Position numbers and translations under genes: made by a program
NCBI GenBank assembly: GCA_035653595.1
Contig: DASRBO010000007.1
Location: 1 to 12,365, forward strand
DNA: 12,365 nt
Direction of reading: 5' to 3'
DNA from: DASRBO01 sp035653595
Lineage (GTDB): Bacteria; Actinomycetota; Acidimicrobiia; Acidimicrobiales; JAJPHE01
Notes under the pieces: generated by a model
The model's database searches: none
Told to the model about the DNA's origin: nothing
The model's input: only the letters and a program-made list of their open reading frames with translations
Part shown: positions 1 through 5,595 of the stretch, piece by piece
Numbering within the stretch: position 1 is the first letter of the stretch
Layout of the letters: every line of letters starts with the position of its first letter

Positions 1-237
1 CCTGCCGGATCGCCGACCACCGTTCAGGCGGTCCCGCGCCGCCCGGCGGACCAGGATCGGCAGGTACTGCGTGATCGGCGGGGTCCCGAACTGGTCGGAC
101 ACCTCCCGCACGCAGCGGCGGATGTCAGTCCGGGCCACCCCGGGCAGCTCCGCCGCCAGCTCGGCCGTCACCCGCTCGAGGTCCTCCCGGAGGAGGTCCT
201 GCCTCAAGAGGTCTTCGCTCAACAAGTCCTCCGACAC
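1..237 (-). CDS. Three-helix-bundle dimerisation-domain protein, small, 3' end cut by window edge
   Basis: Seventy-nine codons are visible and the frame is open to the left edge, so the C-terminus is missing. The pattern from about residue 20 on (a helix ending ELPG, then a V-RTDI--CV-E helix, then a PITQYLPILVRRAARDRL helix) matches my memory of short actinobacterial 'three-helix bundle dimerization domain' proteins, usually about 70-90 aa. Their function is unknown and they are often seen as small partner proteins. Residues 3-21 are a charged five-residue repeat (EDLLS/EDLLR/QDLLR/EDLER). The GTG at 237 is chosen because a -10-like GATCCT (251-246) lies 9 nt upstream, consistent with little or no leader. 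A TTG at 222, after GGAGG, is an alternative. A PHO box (262-305) lies just upstream, so phosphate control by the neighbouring RegX3/PhoU system is likely. No catalytic motif is visible. Confidence 0.75.
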   Translation of the reverse strand, partial: MSEDLLSEDLLRQDLLREDLERVTAELAAELPGVARTDIRRCVREVSDQFGTPPITQYLPILVRRAARDRLNGGRRSGR

Positions 238-261
238 GCTCCAAAGGATCGCTCACCCAGG

Positions 262-305
262 CCTTAACGGAGGGTGAACAGGCGGTGAATATTGGGTGAC
301 CGGGA
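262..305 (-). promoter_or_regulatory. PHO box: array of 11-nt direct repeats
   Basis: On the plus strand GGTGAAC, GGTGAAT and GGTGACC begin at 273, 284 and 295, exactly 11 nt apart. A degenerate fourth unit, CCTTAAC, begins at 262. Read on the minus strand these are GTTCACC/ATTCACC/GGTCACC repeats, the architecture described for PhoP/PhoB-type boxes (tandem 11-bp direct repeat units). The array lies between phoU and the small gene at 1-237 and is oriented upstream of the latter. Its nearest end is 25 nt from that gene's start, so bound regulator would sit where a -35 element is expected. Confidence 0.75.
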
Positions 306-307
306 AG

Positions 308-332
308 GGGCGCCCGCTGGCGGGAAGCGCCC
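308..332 (-). terminator. GC-rich hairpin after phoU, possible terminator
   Basis: GGGCGC (308-313) pairs with GCGCCC (327-332), and inside it CCGC (314-317) pairs with GCGG (320-323), leaving a 3-nt bulge. It lies 10 nt past the phoU stop. No T-run follows on the minus strand, so intrinsic termination is uncertain. It also lies next to the PHO box and overlaps its end, so it may help insulate the downstream promoter. Confidence 0.35.
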
Positions 333-342
333 GTCCCCGCTC

Positions 343-1020
343 TCAGGACTCGGCCGGGCGGGAGGTGTCGAAGAAGGCGCCGGTCACCATGTAGGAGGTC
401 CGCTCGCCGGCGTTGACGGCGTGGTCGGCGATGCGCTCGTAGTACCGCCCGACCAGAGCGAGCTGCACCGCCTGGTGCACGGCGTCACCGTCACCCGGAG
501 GTGCCGACAGGACGGCCCGGAACAGCTCCTTCTGGAGGTCGTCCATGACGTCGTCCATGTCCGACAGGGCCGCCGCCTTGGCCGGATCGCGGTCGTTGAA
601 CGCGCCCATGGCCAGGCGCAGCTGCTCCACGGCCTGCTCCCGCATGCGGTGGATGAGGCCGCGGTAGCGGGCGTCGAGGTGCTGGGGATAGAGCCGGCGG
701 GCCGCCTTGCTGACGTTGACCATGTTGTCCCCGATGCGCTCCAGCTCGTGGATCACCCGCAGGACGCTCACCAGGGTGCGCAGATCGACGGCCATCGGCT
801 GCTGGCGGGCCATGAGGAGGTAGGTCCGGGCCTCGATGTCGTGGGCCAGGTCGTCGATTCGGCGGTCCTCAGCGATGACCCTCTCGATGGCGGTCAGGTC
901 GCCGGCCAGGAAGGCCTCGGTGCCGGCCTGGATCGCCTCCACGGCCAGGCCCCCCATGCGGGCGACGTCGTCGGTGACCTCCTTGAGCTCCTCGTGGAAG
1001 GCCTTGCGGGTTTCGGTCAA
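343..1020 (-). CDS. phoU: Phosphate-signalling protein PhoU
   Basis: The 225-aa product has the usual PhoU length. It consists of two repeats of a three-helix bundle, each with the metal-binding E-x3-D motif: ELERIGDN (E94, D98) in the first half and YYERIADH (E195, D199) in the second. PhoU is a cytoplasmic adaptor that links the Pst phosphate transporter to the sensor kinase and keeps the Pho regulon off when phosphate is plentiful. The start is TTG at 1020, which overlaps the regX3 stop as TTGA and is preceded by a strong GGGGGGAGG Shine-Dalgarno four bases upstream. A longer open frame to 1173 exists, but it lies inside regX3 and lacks PhoU-like sequence. phoU is the last gene of the senX3-regX3-phoU unit. 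No pst transporter genes are in the window. Confidence 0.95.
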   Translation of the reverse strand: MTETRKAFHEELKEVTDDVARMGGLAVEAIQAGTEAFLAGDLTAIERVIAEDRRIDDLAHDIEARTYLLMARQQPMAVDLRTLVSVLRVIHELERIGDNMVNVSKAARRLYPQHLDARYRGLIHRMREQAVEQLRLAMGAFNDRDPAKAAALSDMDDVMDDLQKELFRAVLSAPPGDGDAVHQAVQLALVGRYYERIADHAVNAGERTSYMVTGAFFDTSRPAES

Positions 1021-1730
1021 CCGTCCTCCCCCCGGGCCAGCTCGTAGCGGTAGCCGACGCCTCTGATGGTCGTGATGCGGGTGGGTCGGGTGGGGTCGTT
1101 CTCCACCTTGCTGCGCAGCCGGCGGATGTGGACGTCGAGGGTCTTGGTGTCCCCCACGTAGTCCGAGCCCCACACCTCGTCGAGGAGGCGGTCGCGGGTG
1201 AGCACCCGGCCGGCGTTGTTCATCAGCTGCTCGAGGAGCTCGAACTCCTTGCGGGGAAGGGTCACCACCTCGCCCCTCACCGTCACCTCACGCCTGGCGG
1301 CGTCGAGGCGCACGTCGCCGACCTCGACGAGCTCGGACTCGAGGGCCTGCACCCCGGTGGGGGCCCGGCGCATCACCGCCCTCATCCGCGCCACCAGCTC
1401 CCTCAGGCGGTAGGGCTTGGTGACGTAGTCGTCCGCCCCCACCTCGAGGCCGACCACGGTGTCGACCTCGGAGTCCTTGGCGGTGAGGATTATCACCGGG
1501 GTGTTGGAGGACTTGCGGATGTGCCGGCACACGTCGATGCCCGACATGCCAGGCAGCATCAGGTCCAGCAGCACCAGGTCGGGCCGCACGACGTCGAAGA
1601 GGTTGACCGCCTCGATGCCGTCGCGGGCGACCCGCAGCTCGAAGCCCTCGCGGGGAAGGCCGACGGTCAGCGCCTCCACGAAGGACTCCTCGTCCTCCAC
1701 CACCAGCACCGTCGGCCTACGGGTTGCCAT
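1017..1730 (-). CDS. regX3: RegX3/PhoB-type response regulator
   Basis: The 237-aa protein is an OmpR/PhoB-family response regulator. The receiver domain (about 7-120) has the acidic pair E12-D13, phospho-acceptor D56 in LLDLMLPG, T83 and K105 in DDYVTKPY. A winged-helix DNA-binding domain follows (about 140-232), with the strongly RegX3-like segment VWGSDYVGDTKTLDVHIRRLRSK. After phosphorylation by the upstream kinase it should bind tandem 11-bp PHO repeats, and an array of that kind is found at 262-305. It starts three bases after the senX3 stop with no good Shine-Dalgarno, so translation is probably coupled to senX3. Its stop overlaps the phoU start. The name regX3 rests on recalled similarity to the mycobacterial protein; phoP or phoB would describe the same role. 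Confidence 0.93.
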   Translation of the reverse strand: MATRRPTVLVVEDEESFVEALTVGLPREGFELRVARDGIEAVNLFDVVRPDLVLLDLMLPGMSGIDVCRHIRKSSNTPVIILTAKDSEVDTVVGLEVGADDYVTKPYRLRELVARMRAVMRRAPTGVQALESELVEVGDVRLDAARREVTVRGEVVTLPRKEFELLEQLMNNAGRVLTRDRLLDEVWGSDYVGDTKTLDVHIRRLRSKVENDPTRPTRITTIRGVGYRYELARGEDG

Positions 1731-1733
1731 CGA

Positions 1734-2792
1734 TCAACGCACCGGTAAACGGAAGGTGAACGACGAACCTTCGCCCTCGCGCGACTCCACCGTCACCTCT
1801 CCTCCGTGTCTTTCGGCCACGTGGCGCACTATGGCCAGTCCGAGGCCCGTCCCGCCAGTATGGCGGCCGCGGCCGCGGTCCACCCGGTAGAAACGCTCGA
1901 AGATCCGGGCCAGATCGCGGGCGGGAATGCCGATCCCCTCGTCGGTGACCCGCACGACCACCTGGTCCTCGTCGCGGGCAACCACGACCGTCACCCTGCC
2001 CCCGTCGTGGGAGTACTTGATGGCGTTGTCCACCAGGTTGGAGATGGCGCTGAGCAGCTGCTCGCGGCTCCCCTTGACCGGGGCGGCGGCCGCCGCCAGC
2101 TCGACGGCCACCCCCCGCCGCTCGGCCATGGCCGAAAGGCGGGCGACGACGTCCTCGGCCACGGTGGCGAGATCGAGGTCCTCCTGCTGCAGCGGACCCT
2201 CGCCCTCCACCCGGCTCAGGTCGAGGATGTCCTCCAGCAGGCTGCGGGCCCGCTCGGCCTCGTCCACGATGCGGGCGGCCAGGCGGGTGACGGTCGCCGG
2301 ATCGCGCTCGTGCTCGAGGGTTTCGGCCAGCAGCCCCAGCGCCCCGATCGGGGTACGCAGCTCGTGGCTGGCGTTGACGGTGAAGTCCCGCCTCATCTCG
2401 GCCAGGCGGCGGCGCTCGGAGACGTCCTCGACGAAGGTGACCACCGAGCCGGAGGGCATCGGCTGGGCGGAGACGGCGAAGCTGTGGGCCGGCGGGCCGT
2501 GGAACTCGATCTCGCGACTCTGGGCCGCCCCGGCCCGGCGGGCATCCTCGGCCACCTCCCCGACCGCCTTGCGCACCAGCAGGTTGATGCTGGTGTCGGT
2601 GGTGGGACCGACCACGGCGGGGTTCTCCAGCAGCAGACCGCCGTCGCCGTCGATCACCAGGATGCCCACAGGAACCTGGTTGAGAGCCTCCCGCAGGGCC
2701 TCCCCCACCCGGAGGGAGTCGGCCAGCTGGCGGCGAGCCTGGGCTGCCTCCCGCTCGCTCTCGTCCAACCGGGTACGCAGGCGTGACCTCAT
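1734..2792 (-). CDS. senX3: SenX3/PhoR-like sensor histidine kinase without membrane segments
   Basis: Numbered from the ATG at 2792 (352 aa): a charged, coiled-coil-like start (1-30), a PAS-like domain (about 30-123), the H-box NASHELRTP with phosphorylated H143, the N-box NLVDNAIKYS (N256), the G1 box DEGIGI (284-289) and the G2 box GGTGLGLA (313-320). This is the complete core of a PhoR/SenX3-class kinase, which phosphorylates the RegX3 partner encoded next to it. Mycobacterial SenX3 has two N-terminal membrane helices; none is visible here, so the protein looks cytoplasmic or relies on partners for localisation. A TTG at 2858 would add 22 low-complexity residues and overlap the fucosidase stop as TTGA. 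Neither start has a clear Shine-Dalgarno. I prefer the ATG, which sits in the loop of a perfect inverted repeat. Confidence 0.9.
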   Translation of the reverse strand: MRSRLRTRLDESEREAAQARRQLADSLRVGEALREALNQVPVGILVIDGDGGLLLENPAVVGPTTDTSINLLVRKAVGEVAEDARRAGAAQSREIEFHGPPAHSFAVSAQPMPSGSVVTFVEDVSERRRLAEMRRDFTVNASHELRTPIGALGLLAETLEHERDPATVTRLAARIVDEAERARSLLEDILDLSRVEGEGPLQQEDLDLATVAEDVVARLSAMAERRGVAVELAAAAAPVKGSREQLLSAISNLVDNAIKYSHDGGRVTVVVARDEDQVVVRVTDEGIGIPARDLARIFERFYRVDRGRGRHTGGTGLGLAIVRHVAERHGGEVTVESREGEGSSFTFRLPVR

Positions 2793-2805
2793 GGGGGTGA
2801 GGTCA
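2784..2805. repeat. Perfect 8-bp inverted repeat at the senX3 start codon
   Basis: TGACCTCA (2784-2791) and TGAGGTCA (2798-2805) are perfect inverted arms separated by six bases. The senX3 ATG (2792-2790) lies at the loop/arm junction. It could be a dimeric operator or an RNA hairpin holding the start codon. A -10-like TACCAT (2810-2805) touches it on the minus strand, hinting at an internal promoter for the senX3-regX3-phoU part. Confidence 0.6.
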
Positions 2806-2854
2806 TGGTACCGGCGGCCGTCGCCGGCGCTGCCCGGCGGTCGGTCGCGGGCGT

Positions 2855-4108
2855 TCAACTCTCGAGGTCGAGGGCCACCACCGATGCGATGTCGTCGGAC
2901 GCTTCGGCGGGGAACCAGATGGTCGCCTCTCCCAGCGGGTCGGGGTTGAAGTGGTCGATGAGAGCGGTACGGGTGCGGAACCTCAGCTCCTGACCGGTGC
3001 CGAGCACTACGGCCCGCGTGAGCCGCTTCACCGGTATGCCCCTAACCGTCACCGACTCGTACGGCCGGGCCAGGAGGTGCAGGTAGATCCGGCGGTCGCG
3101 CCGGGTGCTGGGCCCGTAGTGCTGCCAGGGCTCGAGGCCGGGGCGGACCCCGAACACGGCCTCACCGTGGCGCTCGACCCACGAGCCCACCGCCTCCAGC
3201 CGCTCCACCTGCTCCTCCGGCAGCGAGCCGTCGCCCTTCGGGCTGACGTTGAGCAGGAGGTTGCCGCCGCGCGCCGTCGTCTCGCACAGGGTGTGCACCA
3301 GCTGGCGCGGGCTCTTGTAGCGGTCGTCGGCCGGGTTGTAGCCCCAGCTCTCGTTCATGGTCATGCAGACCTCCCACCGGCCGGTGGGGGGCTTGGCCGG
3401 CATGAACTGCTCGGGCGTCTCGTAGTCGCCGGCACCGGTGAGGCGGTCGTTGACGATCACGTCCGGTTGCAGGTCGCGGATGAGCTGACGGATCTCTTCC
3501 GTGCGCCACTGGTCGATGTGGCGCTCCCACTGGCCGTCGAACCAGAGCAGGTCGATGGGGCCGTAGTTGGTGAGCAACTCGCGCAGCTGACCGAGCATGA
3601 ACTGGCGGTAGGACTCGAAGCGCTCGTCGCCCGGGTAGGGCGGGCTCATCCCGAACCGGTACGGCTTGTCGGCCTCGGTGAAGGCGGGGTAGTCGGGATG
3701 GGACCAGTCCGACAGCGAGTAGTACAGCCCCACCCGGATGCCCTCGTTGCGCATGGCCTCGACGAACTGGGCCACGATGTCGCGTCCGTAGGGCGACGCC
3801 TTCACCACCGAGAACTCCGACAGGGCGGTGTCGAACATGGAGTAGCCCGAGTGGTGCTTGCTGGTCAGGACGGCGTAGCGGGCGCCGGCCCGCTTGGCCA
3901 GGCCGGCCAGGGCGGCGGCGTCCCAGTGGACCGGGTCGAAGGTGGCGGCCGAGGAGTGGTACTGCTCGACACTCACCGACTGGCCCAGCTCGAGGGCGAA
4001 GACGCCTCCGACCATGGGCCAGGACACCTCCAGACCCTGCTGGCTGGCGTGGTCCCAGTGGACGAAGATGCCCAGGCCGGCGCCGTCGAACCAACTCGTC
4101 TCGCCCAT
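2855..4108 (-). CDS. GH29 alpha-L-fucosidase, cytoplasmic
   Basis: The 417-aa protein carries the GH29 hallmarks in order: GLGIFVHWDH (11-20, family FGIFIHWG), the substrate-binding TSKHHSGYSMFD stretch (82-93), GLYYSLSDWSHP (127-138), and IDLLWFDGQW with predicted nucleophile D191. The C-terminal part (about 330-417) resembles the beta-sandwich of the family. The acid/base residue varies in GH29 and cannot be fixed from sequence alone. The enzyme should hydrolyse alpha-L-fucosides by a retaining mechanism. No signal peptide is present, so it would act on oligosaccharides brought into the cell. GGGAGGGGG lies 8 nt before the ATG, a strong start. Its stop is within the senX3 TTG-start overlap, so read-through into the two-component genes is plausible. 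No sugar transporter or regulator is nearby. Confidence 0.9.
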   Translation of the reverse strand: MGETSWFDGAGLGIFVHWDHASQQGLEVSWPMVGGVFALELGQSVSVEQYHSSAATFDPVHWDAAALAGLAKRAGARYAVLTSKHHSGYSMFDTALSEFSVVKASPYGRDIVAQFVEAMRNEGIRVGLYYSLSDWSHPDYPAFTEADKPYRFGMSPPYPGDERFESYRQFMLGQLRELLTNYGPIDLLWFDGQWERHIDQWRTEEIRQLIRDLQPDVIVNDRLTGAGDYETPEQFMPAKPPTGRWEVCMTMNESWGYNPADDRYKSPRQLVHTLCETTARGGNLLLNVSPKGDGSLPEEQVERLEAVGSWVERHGEAVFGVRPGLEPWQHYGPSTRRDRRIYLHLLARPYESVTVRGIPVKRLTRAVVLGTGQELRFRTRTALIDHFNPDPLGEATIWFPAEASDDIASVVALDLES

Positions 4109-4188
4109 TTGCGCGCCCCCTCCCGGAAGGCTGCCGGGCGGTGCGACCCGAGGCCCCGGACCGGTTCGGGGGGCAATGTAGCCAGGCC

Positions 4189-4206
4189 GCAGGCGCCGGC
4201 GCCTGC
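4189..4206. repeat. Perfect 18-bp palindrome in the 4109-4279 spacer
   Basis: GCAGGCGCCGGCGCCTGC equals its own reverse complement. It lies about 80 nt upstream of the fucosidase start. It may be an operator for that gene or part of terminator structure for the small gene at 4280-4453. With no loop it suits a DNA-binding dimer better than a hairpin. Confidence 0.5.
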
Positions 4207-4227
4207 CCGAAGCTGGGAGCCCGGGCG

Positions 4228-4248
4228 CTGACCCCGAGCCCGGGTCAG
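4228..4248 (-). terminator. Hairpin between the 57-aa gene and the fucosidase
   Basis: CTGACCC (4228-4234) pairs perfectly with GGGTCAG (4242-4248) around a 7-nt loop, 32 nt after the stop of the 57-aa gene. No T-run follows, so factor-independent termination is only possible. The rest of 4109-4279 holds the 18-bp palindrome and other GC-rich short repeats, but no recognisable gene. Confidence 0.4.
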
Positions 4249-4279
4249 GACCCCGAGGGGCCCCCGGACGGACGGGCGC

Positions 4280-4453
4280 TCAGCGGCGGCGGGAGCGGCC
4301 CCGGTGGCGGTGGCTGCCGGGCGTCAGCAGCGAGCCCATCGTCTCGAGGGCGTGCCAGATGGTCTCCTCGGCGGCCTTGATCTCCCGCCCGGCGTGCTCG
4401 GCCACGCTGCTGACCAGCTCCTCGGCCCGCTTCTTCGGCGCATCTAAAGGCAT
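4280..4453 (-). CDS. Small helical protein of unknown function with basic tail (57 aa)
   Basis: I do not recognise this protein. The ATG at 4453 is preceded by GGGGGAGG seven bases upstream, one of the best Shine-Dalgarno matches in the window, which argues for a real gene. Residues 5-42 (KKRAEELVSSVAEHAG, then IKAAEETIWHALETMGS) form a probable amphipathic helix or short coiled coil. The last ten residues are HRHRGRSRRR, a strongly basic tail that could bind nucleic acid or an acidic surface. There is no Cys, signal peptide or membrane segment. The frame can be extended upstream to 4570, but that part has no good start signal and reads as non-coding. It appears monocistronic. Confidence 0.65.
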   Translation of the reverse strand: MPLDAPKKRAEELVSSVAEHAGREIKAAEETIWHALETMGSLLTPGSHRHRGRSRRR

Positions 4454-4702
4454 CGGCCTGCCTCCCCCATAGTCTCCGCCCGCCAGGTTGCTACTGCTTC
4501 TACTTCGGGCCCAGGCCTTCCTGCCTTGAGAAAGCAGGGCTGAGGTCCTGATTCCCCCTAGGGCGAGCACCCAACCGGAATTTGTTGGCAGATGCCCTGC
4601 CGGCCCTCGGGCGGCCCTCGGTCAGGACGCACGGGCGCAGGGCGGGGCGGCCTGGCGGCCGGCCGGGGGCGGGCAGGATCCCCGGCGGCCGGCCGGGCCG
4701 GG
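4454..4702. other. Intergenic spacer with hairpins and a direct repeat, no gene seen
   Basis: This is the leader side of the 57-aa gene and the 3' side of the 149-aa gene. A 14-nt direct repeat GGCGGCCGGCCGGG occurs at 4654-4667 and 4684-4697. Because each copy contains the palindrome GGCCGGCC, the two can also pair and may end transcription of the 149-aa gene. CCAAC (4571-4575) and GTTGG (4584-4588) flank the only AT-rich patch (GGAATTT), a possible promoter or operator. CCTGC (4520-4524) pairs with GCAGG (4534-4538). No convincing -35/-10 pair was found. Confidence 0.4.
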
Positions 4703-5152
4703 TCAGGCGCTCGGGGGGGTGTCCGCCGGGGCGGCGGCCGGGCGGGTGGTGAAGGAGAGCGACCACCCCTCCGAGCTCTCGCCGTCGACGACCAGGCGCC
4801 AGGTGTAGCGGGTTCCGGGGGCCAGGGGCAGGGGACCCACGCCCACGGCCAGAGGCAGGTCGATGGGGCTGCCCGGGGCGATGCCTGGCGGGCGACCCAC
4901 CTGGAAGTCCCCCCTGACCTCGATGGGCTGGGGCCCCTCCGGCCCAGGCACGACCACCGCATGGCCGTCCGCATCCTCGAGGTAGAGCTCCCAGTGGTGG
5001 CCCCGGTCGGCCTCGTTCCAATCGACCTCGAGCTTCATGGCAATGGCCGACGGGGTGGGATCAGGCCCGGTGAGGCTCCACCCCCCGCCCAGGATGTAGA
5101 GCTTGCCCTCGGCCACCTGGGCGCTGTCGCACAGCAGCATCGTCACCCGCAC
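4703..5152 (-). CDS. Conserved actinobacterial protein of unknown function, DUF6941-like (149 aa)
   Basis: The N-terminus, RVTMLLCDSAQVAEGKLYILGGGWS (split as residues 2-14 and 15-26), is a pattern I recall from short actinobacterial proteins annotated as DUF6941; that name is from memory and unproven here. Alternating hydrophobic strands, with RGDFQVGRPPG near residue 80 and TRYTWRLVVDGES near 117-129, suggest an all-beta sandwich fold. The protein has no signal peptide or membrane helix and ends in a Pro/Ala-rich tail. The start is GTG at 5152. There is no Shine-Dalgarno, but TAGGTT (5164-5159) ends exactly six bases upstream, which fits a leaderless transcript. The gene is separated from whiB by 105 nt with a hairpin, so it is probably its own unit. 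The biochemical role is unknown. Confidence 0.8.
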   Translation of the reverse strand: MRVTMLLCDSAQVAEGKLYILGGGWSLTGPDPTPSAIAMKLEVDWNEADRGHHWELYLEDADGHAVVVPGPEGPQPIEVRGDFQVGRPPGIAPGSPIDLPLAVGVGPLPLAPGTRYTWRLVVDGESSEGWSLSFTTRPAAAPADTPPSA

Positions 5153-5158
5153 CGGAGC

Positions 5159-5164
5159 AACCTA
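5159..5164 (-). promoter_or_regulatory. -10 element, leaderless start of the 149-aa gene
   Basis: TAGGTT fits the actinobacterial TAnnnT -10 pattern. It is followed by six bases and then the GTG start, so transcription would begin at or next to the start codon. No clear -35 is visible. Confidence 0.45.
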
Positions 5165-5188
5165 CCCAGACTCCGGCCCCGACCTGAA

Positions 5189-5203
5189 GCCGGGCCCCCC
5201 GGC
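5189..5203 (-). terminator. Hairpin after whiB, possible terminator
   Basis: GCCGGG (5189-5194) and CCCGGC (5198-5203) pair around a 3-nt loop, 55 nt beyond the whiB stop and just upstream of the next gene. No T-run is present. Confidence 0.3.
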
Positions 5204-5257
5204 CCGCCGGCGCCGACCGGACCCGCCCCTGTGAGTGGAACGCCGAAGCGGCCGGGC

Positions 5258-5587
5258 TCAGGCCGAGCGGGCGACCTGGCGCCAGTCGGCCAGTCGCCGG
5301 CGGATCACCCGACGGGTGCGCTCGGCGACGCCGCCCCAGACCCCGAGCTTCTCGCCGTTGGCAACCGACCAGGCCAGGCATTCGATCTGCACCGGGCAGC
5401 GGTTGCAGACCAGGGTGGCCCGGGCGGTGGTCTGGCCGCGCTCGGGGAAGAAGATCTCCGGATCGACTCCAGTGCAGGCCGCCTGGTCGCGCCAGGCCGT
5501 GTCCTCGCCTCGACGGGCCAGACAGGCGGCTACCTCGTGGGCGAGGGCCTCGATCCGTCGCTCTCTCATCAACAGTCGTTCGGACAT
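5258..5587 (-). CDS. WhiB-family iron-sulfur transcriptional regulator
   Basis: The 109-aa protein has the WhiB signature. Four cluster-binding cysteines are present: C38 (QAACTG), then C61-x2-C64-x5-C70 (CNRCPVQIEC). They are followed by the GVWGG turn (82-86) and a basic C-terminal helix (RTRRVIRRRL) that contacts DNA or the sigma factor region. An extra Cys at 22 lies outside the set. WhiB proteins are actinobacteria-specific and bind a [4Fe-4S] cluster sensitive to oxygen or nitric oxide. They act by partnering the primary sigma factor in many studied cases. ATG 5587 has AGGAG five bases upstream, and that Shine-Dalgarno starts inside the dnaB stop codon. The gene begins eight bases after dnaB and is almost certainly co-transcribed with it. 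The WhiB subclass cannot be assigned safely. Confidence 0.95.
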   Translation of the reverse strand: MSERLLMRERRIEALAHEVAACLARRGEDTAWRDQAACTGVDPEIFFPERGQTTARATLVCNRCPVQIECLAWSVANGEKLGVWGGVAERTRRVIRRRLADWRQVARSA

Positions 5588-5595
5588 GTCTTCTC

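Noticed and set aside
292..1047. Long plus-strand open frame opposite phoU, and similar ones at 1128-1748, 1806-2949, 2951-4231, 4592-5599, 5629-7113, 7141-8424 and 10751-11722
   Set aside because: They lie antisense to well-recognised genes, have Gly/His/Val/Arg-rich non-protein-like composition and match no family; high GC content keeps the opposite frames open.
4500..5021. Arg/Pro-rich minus-strand frames at 4500-5021 and 4558-4974
   Set aside because: Out-of-frame reads of the 149-aa gene and its GC-rich 3' spacer, with no start signals or recognisable domain.
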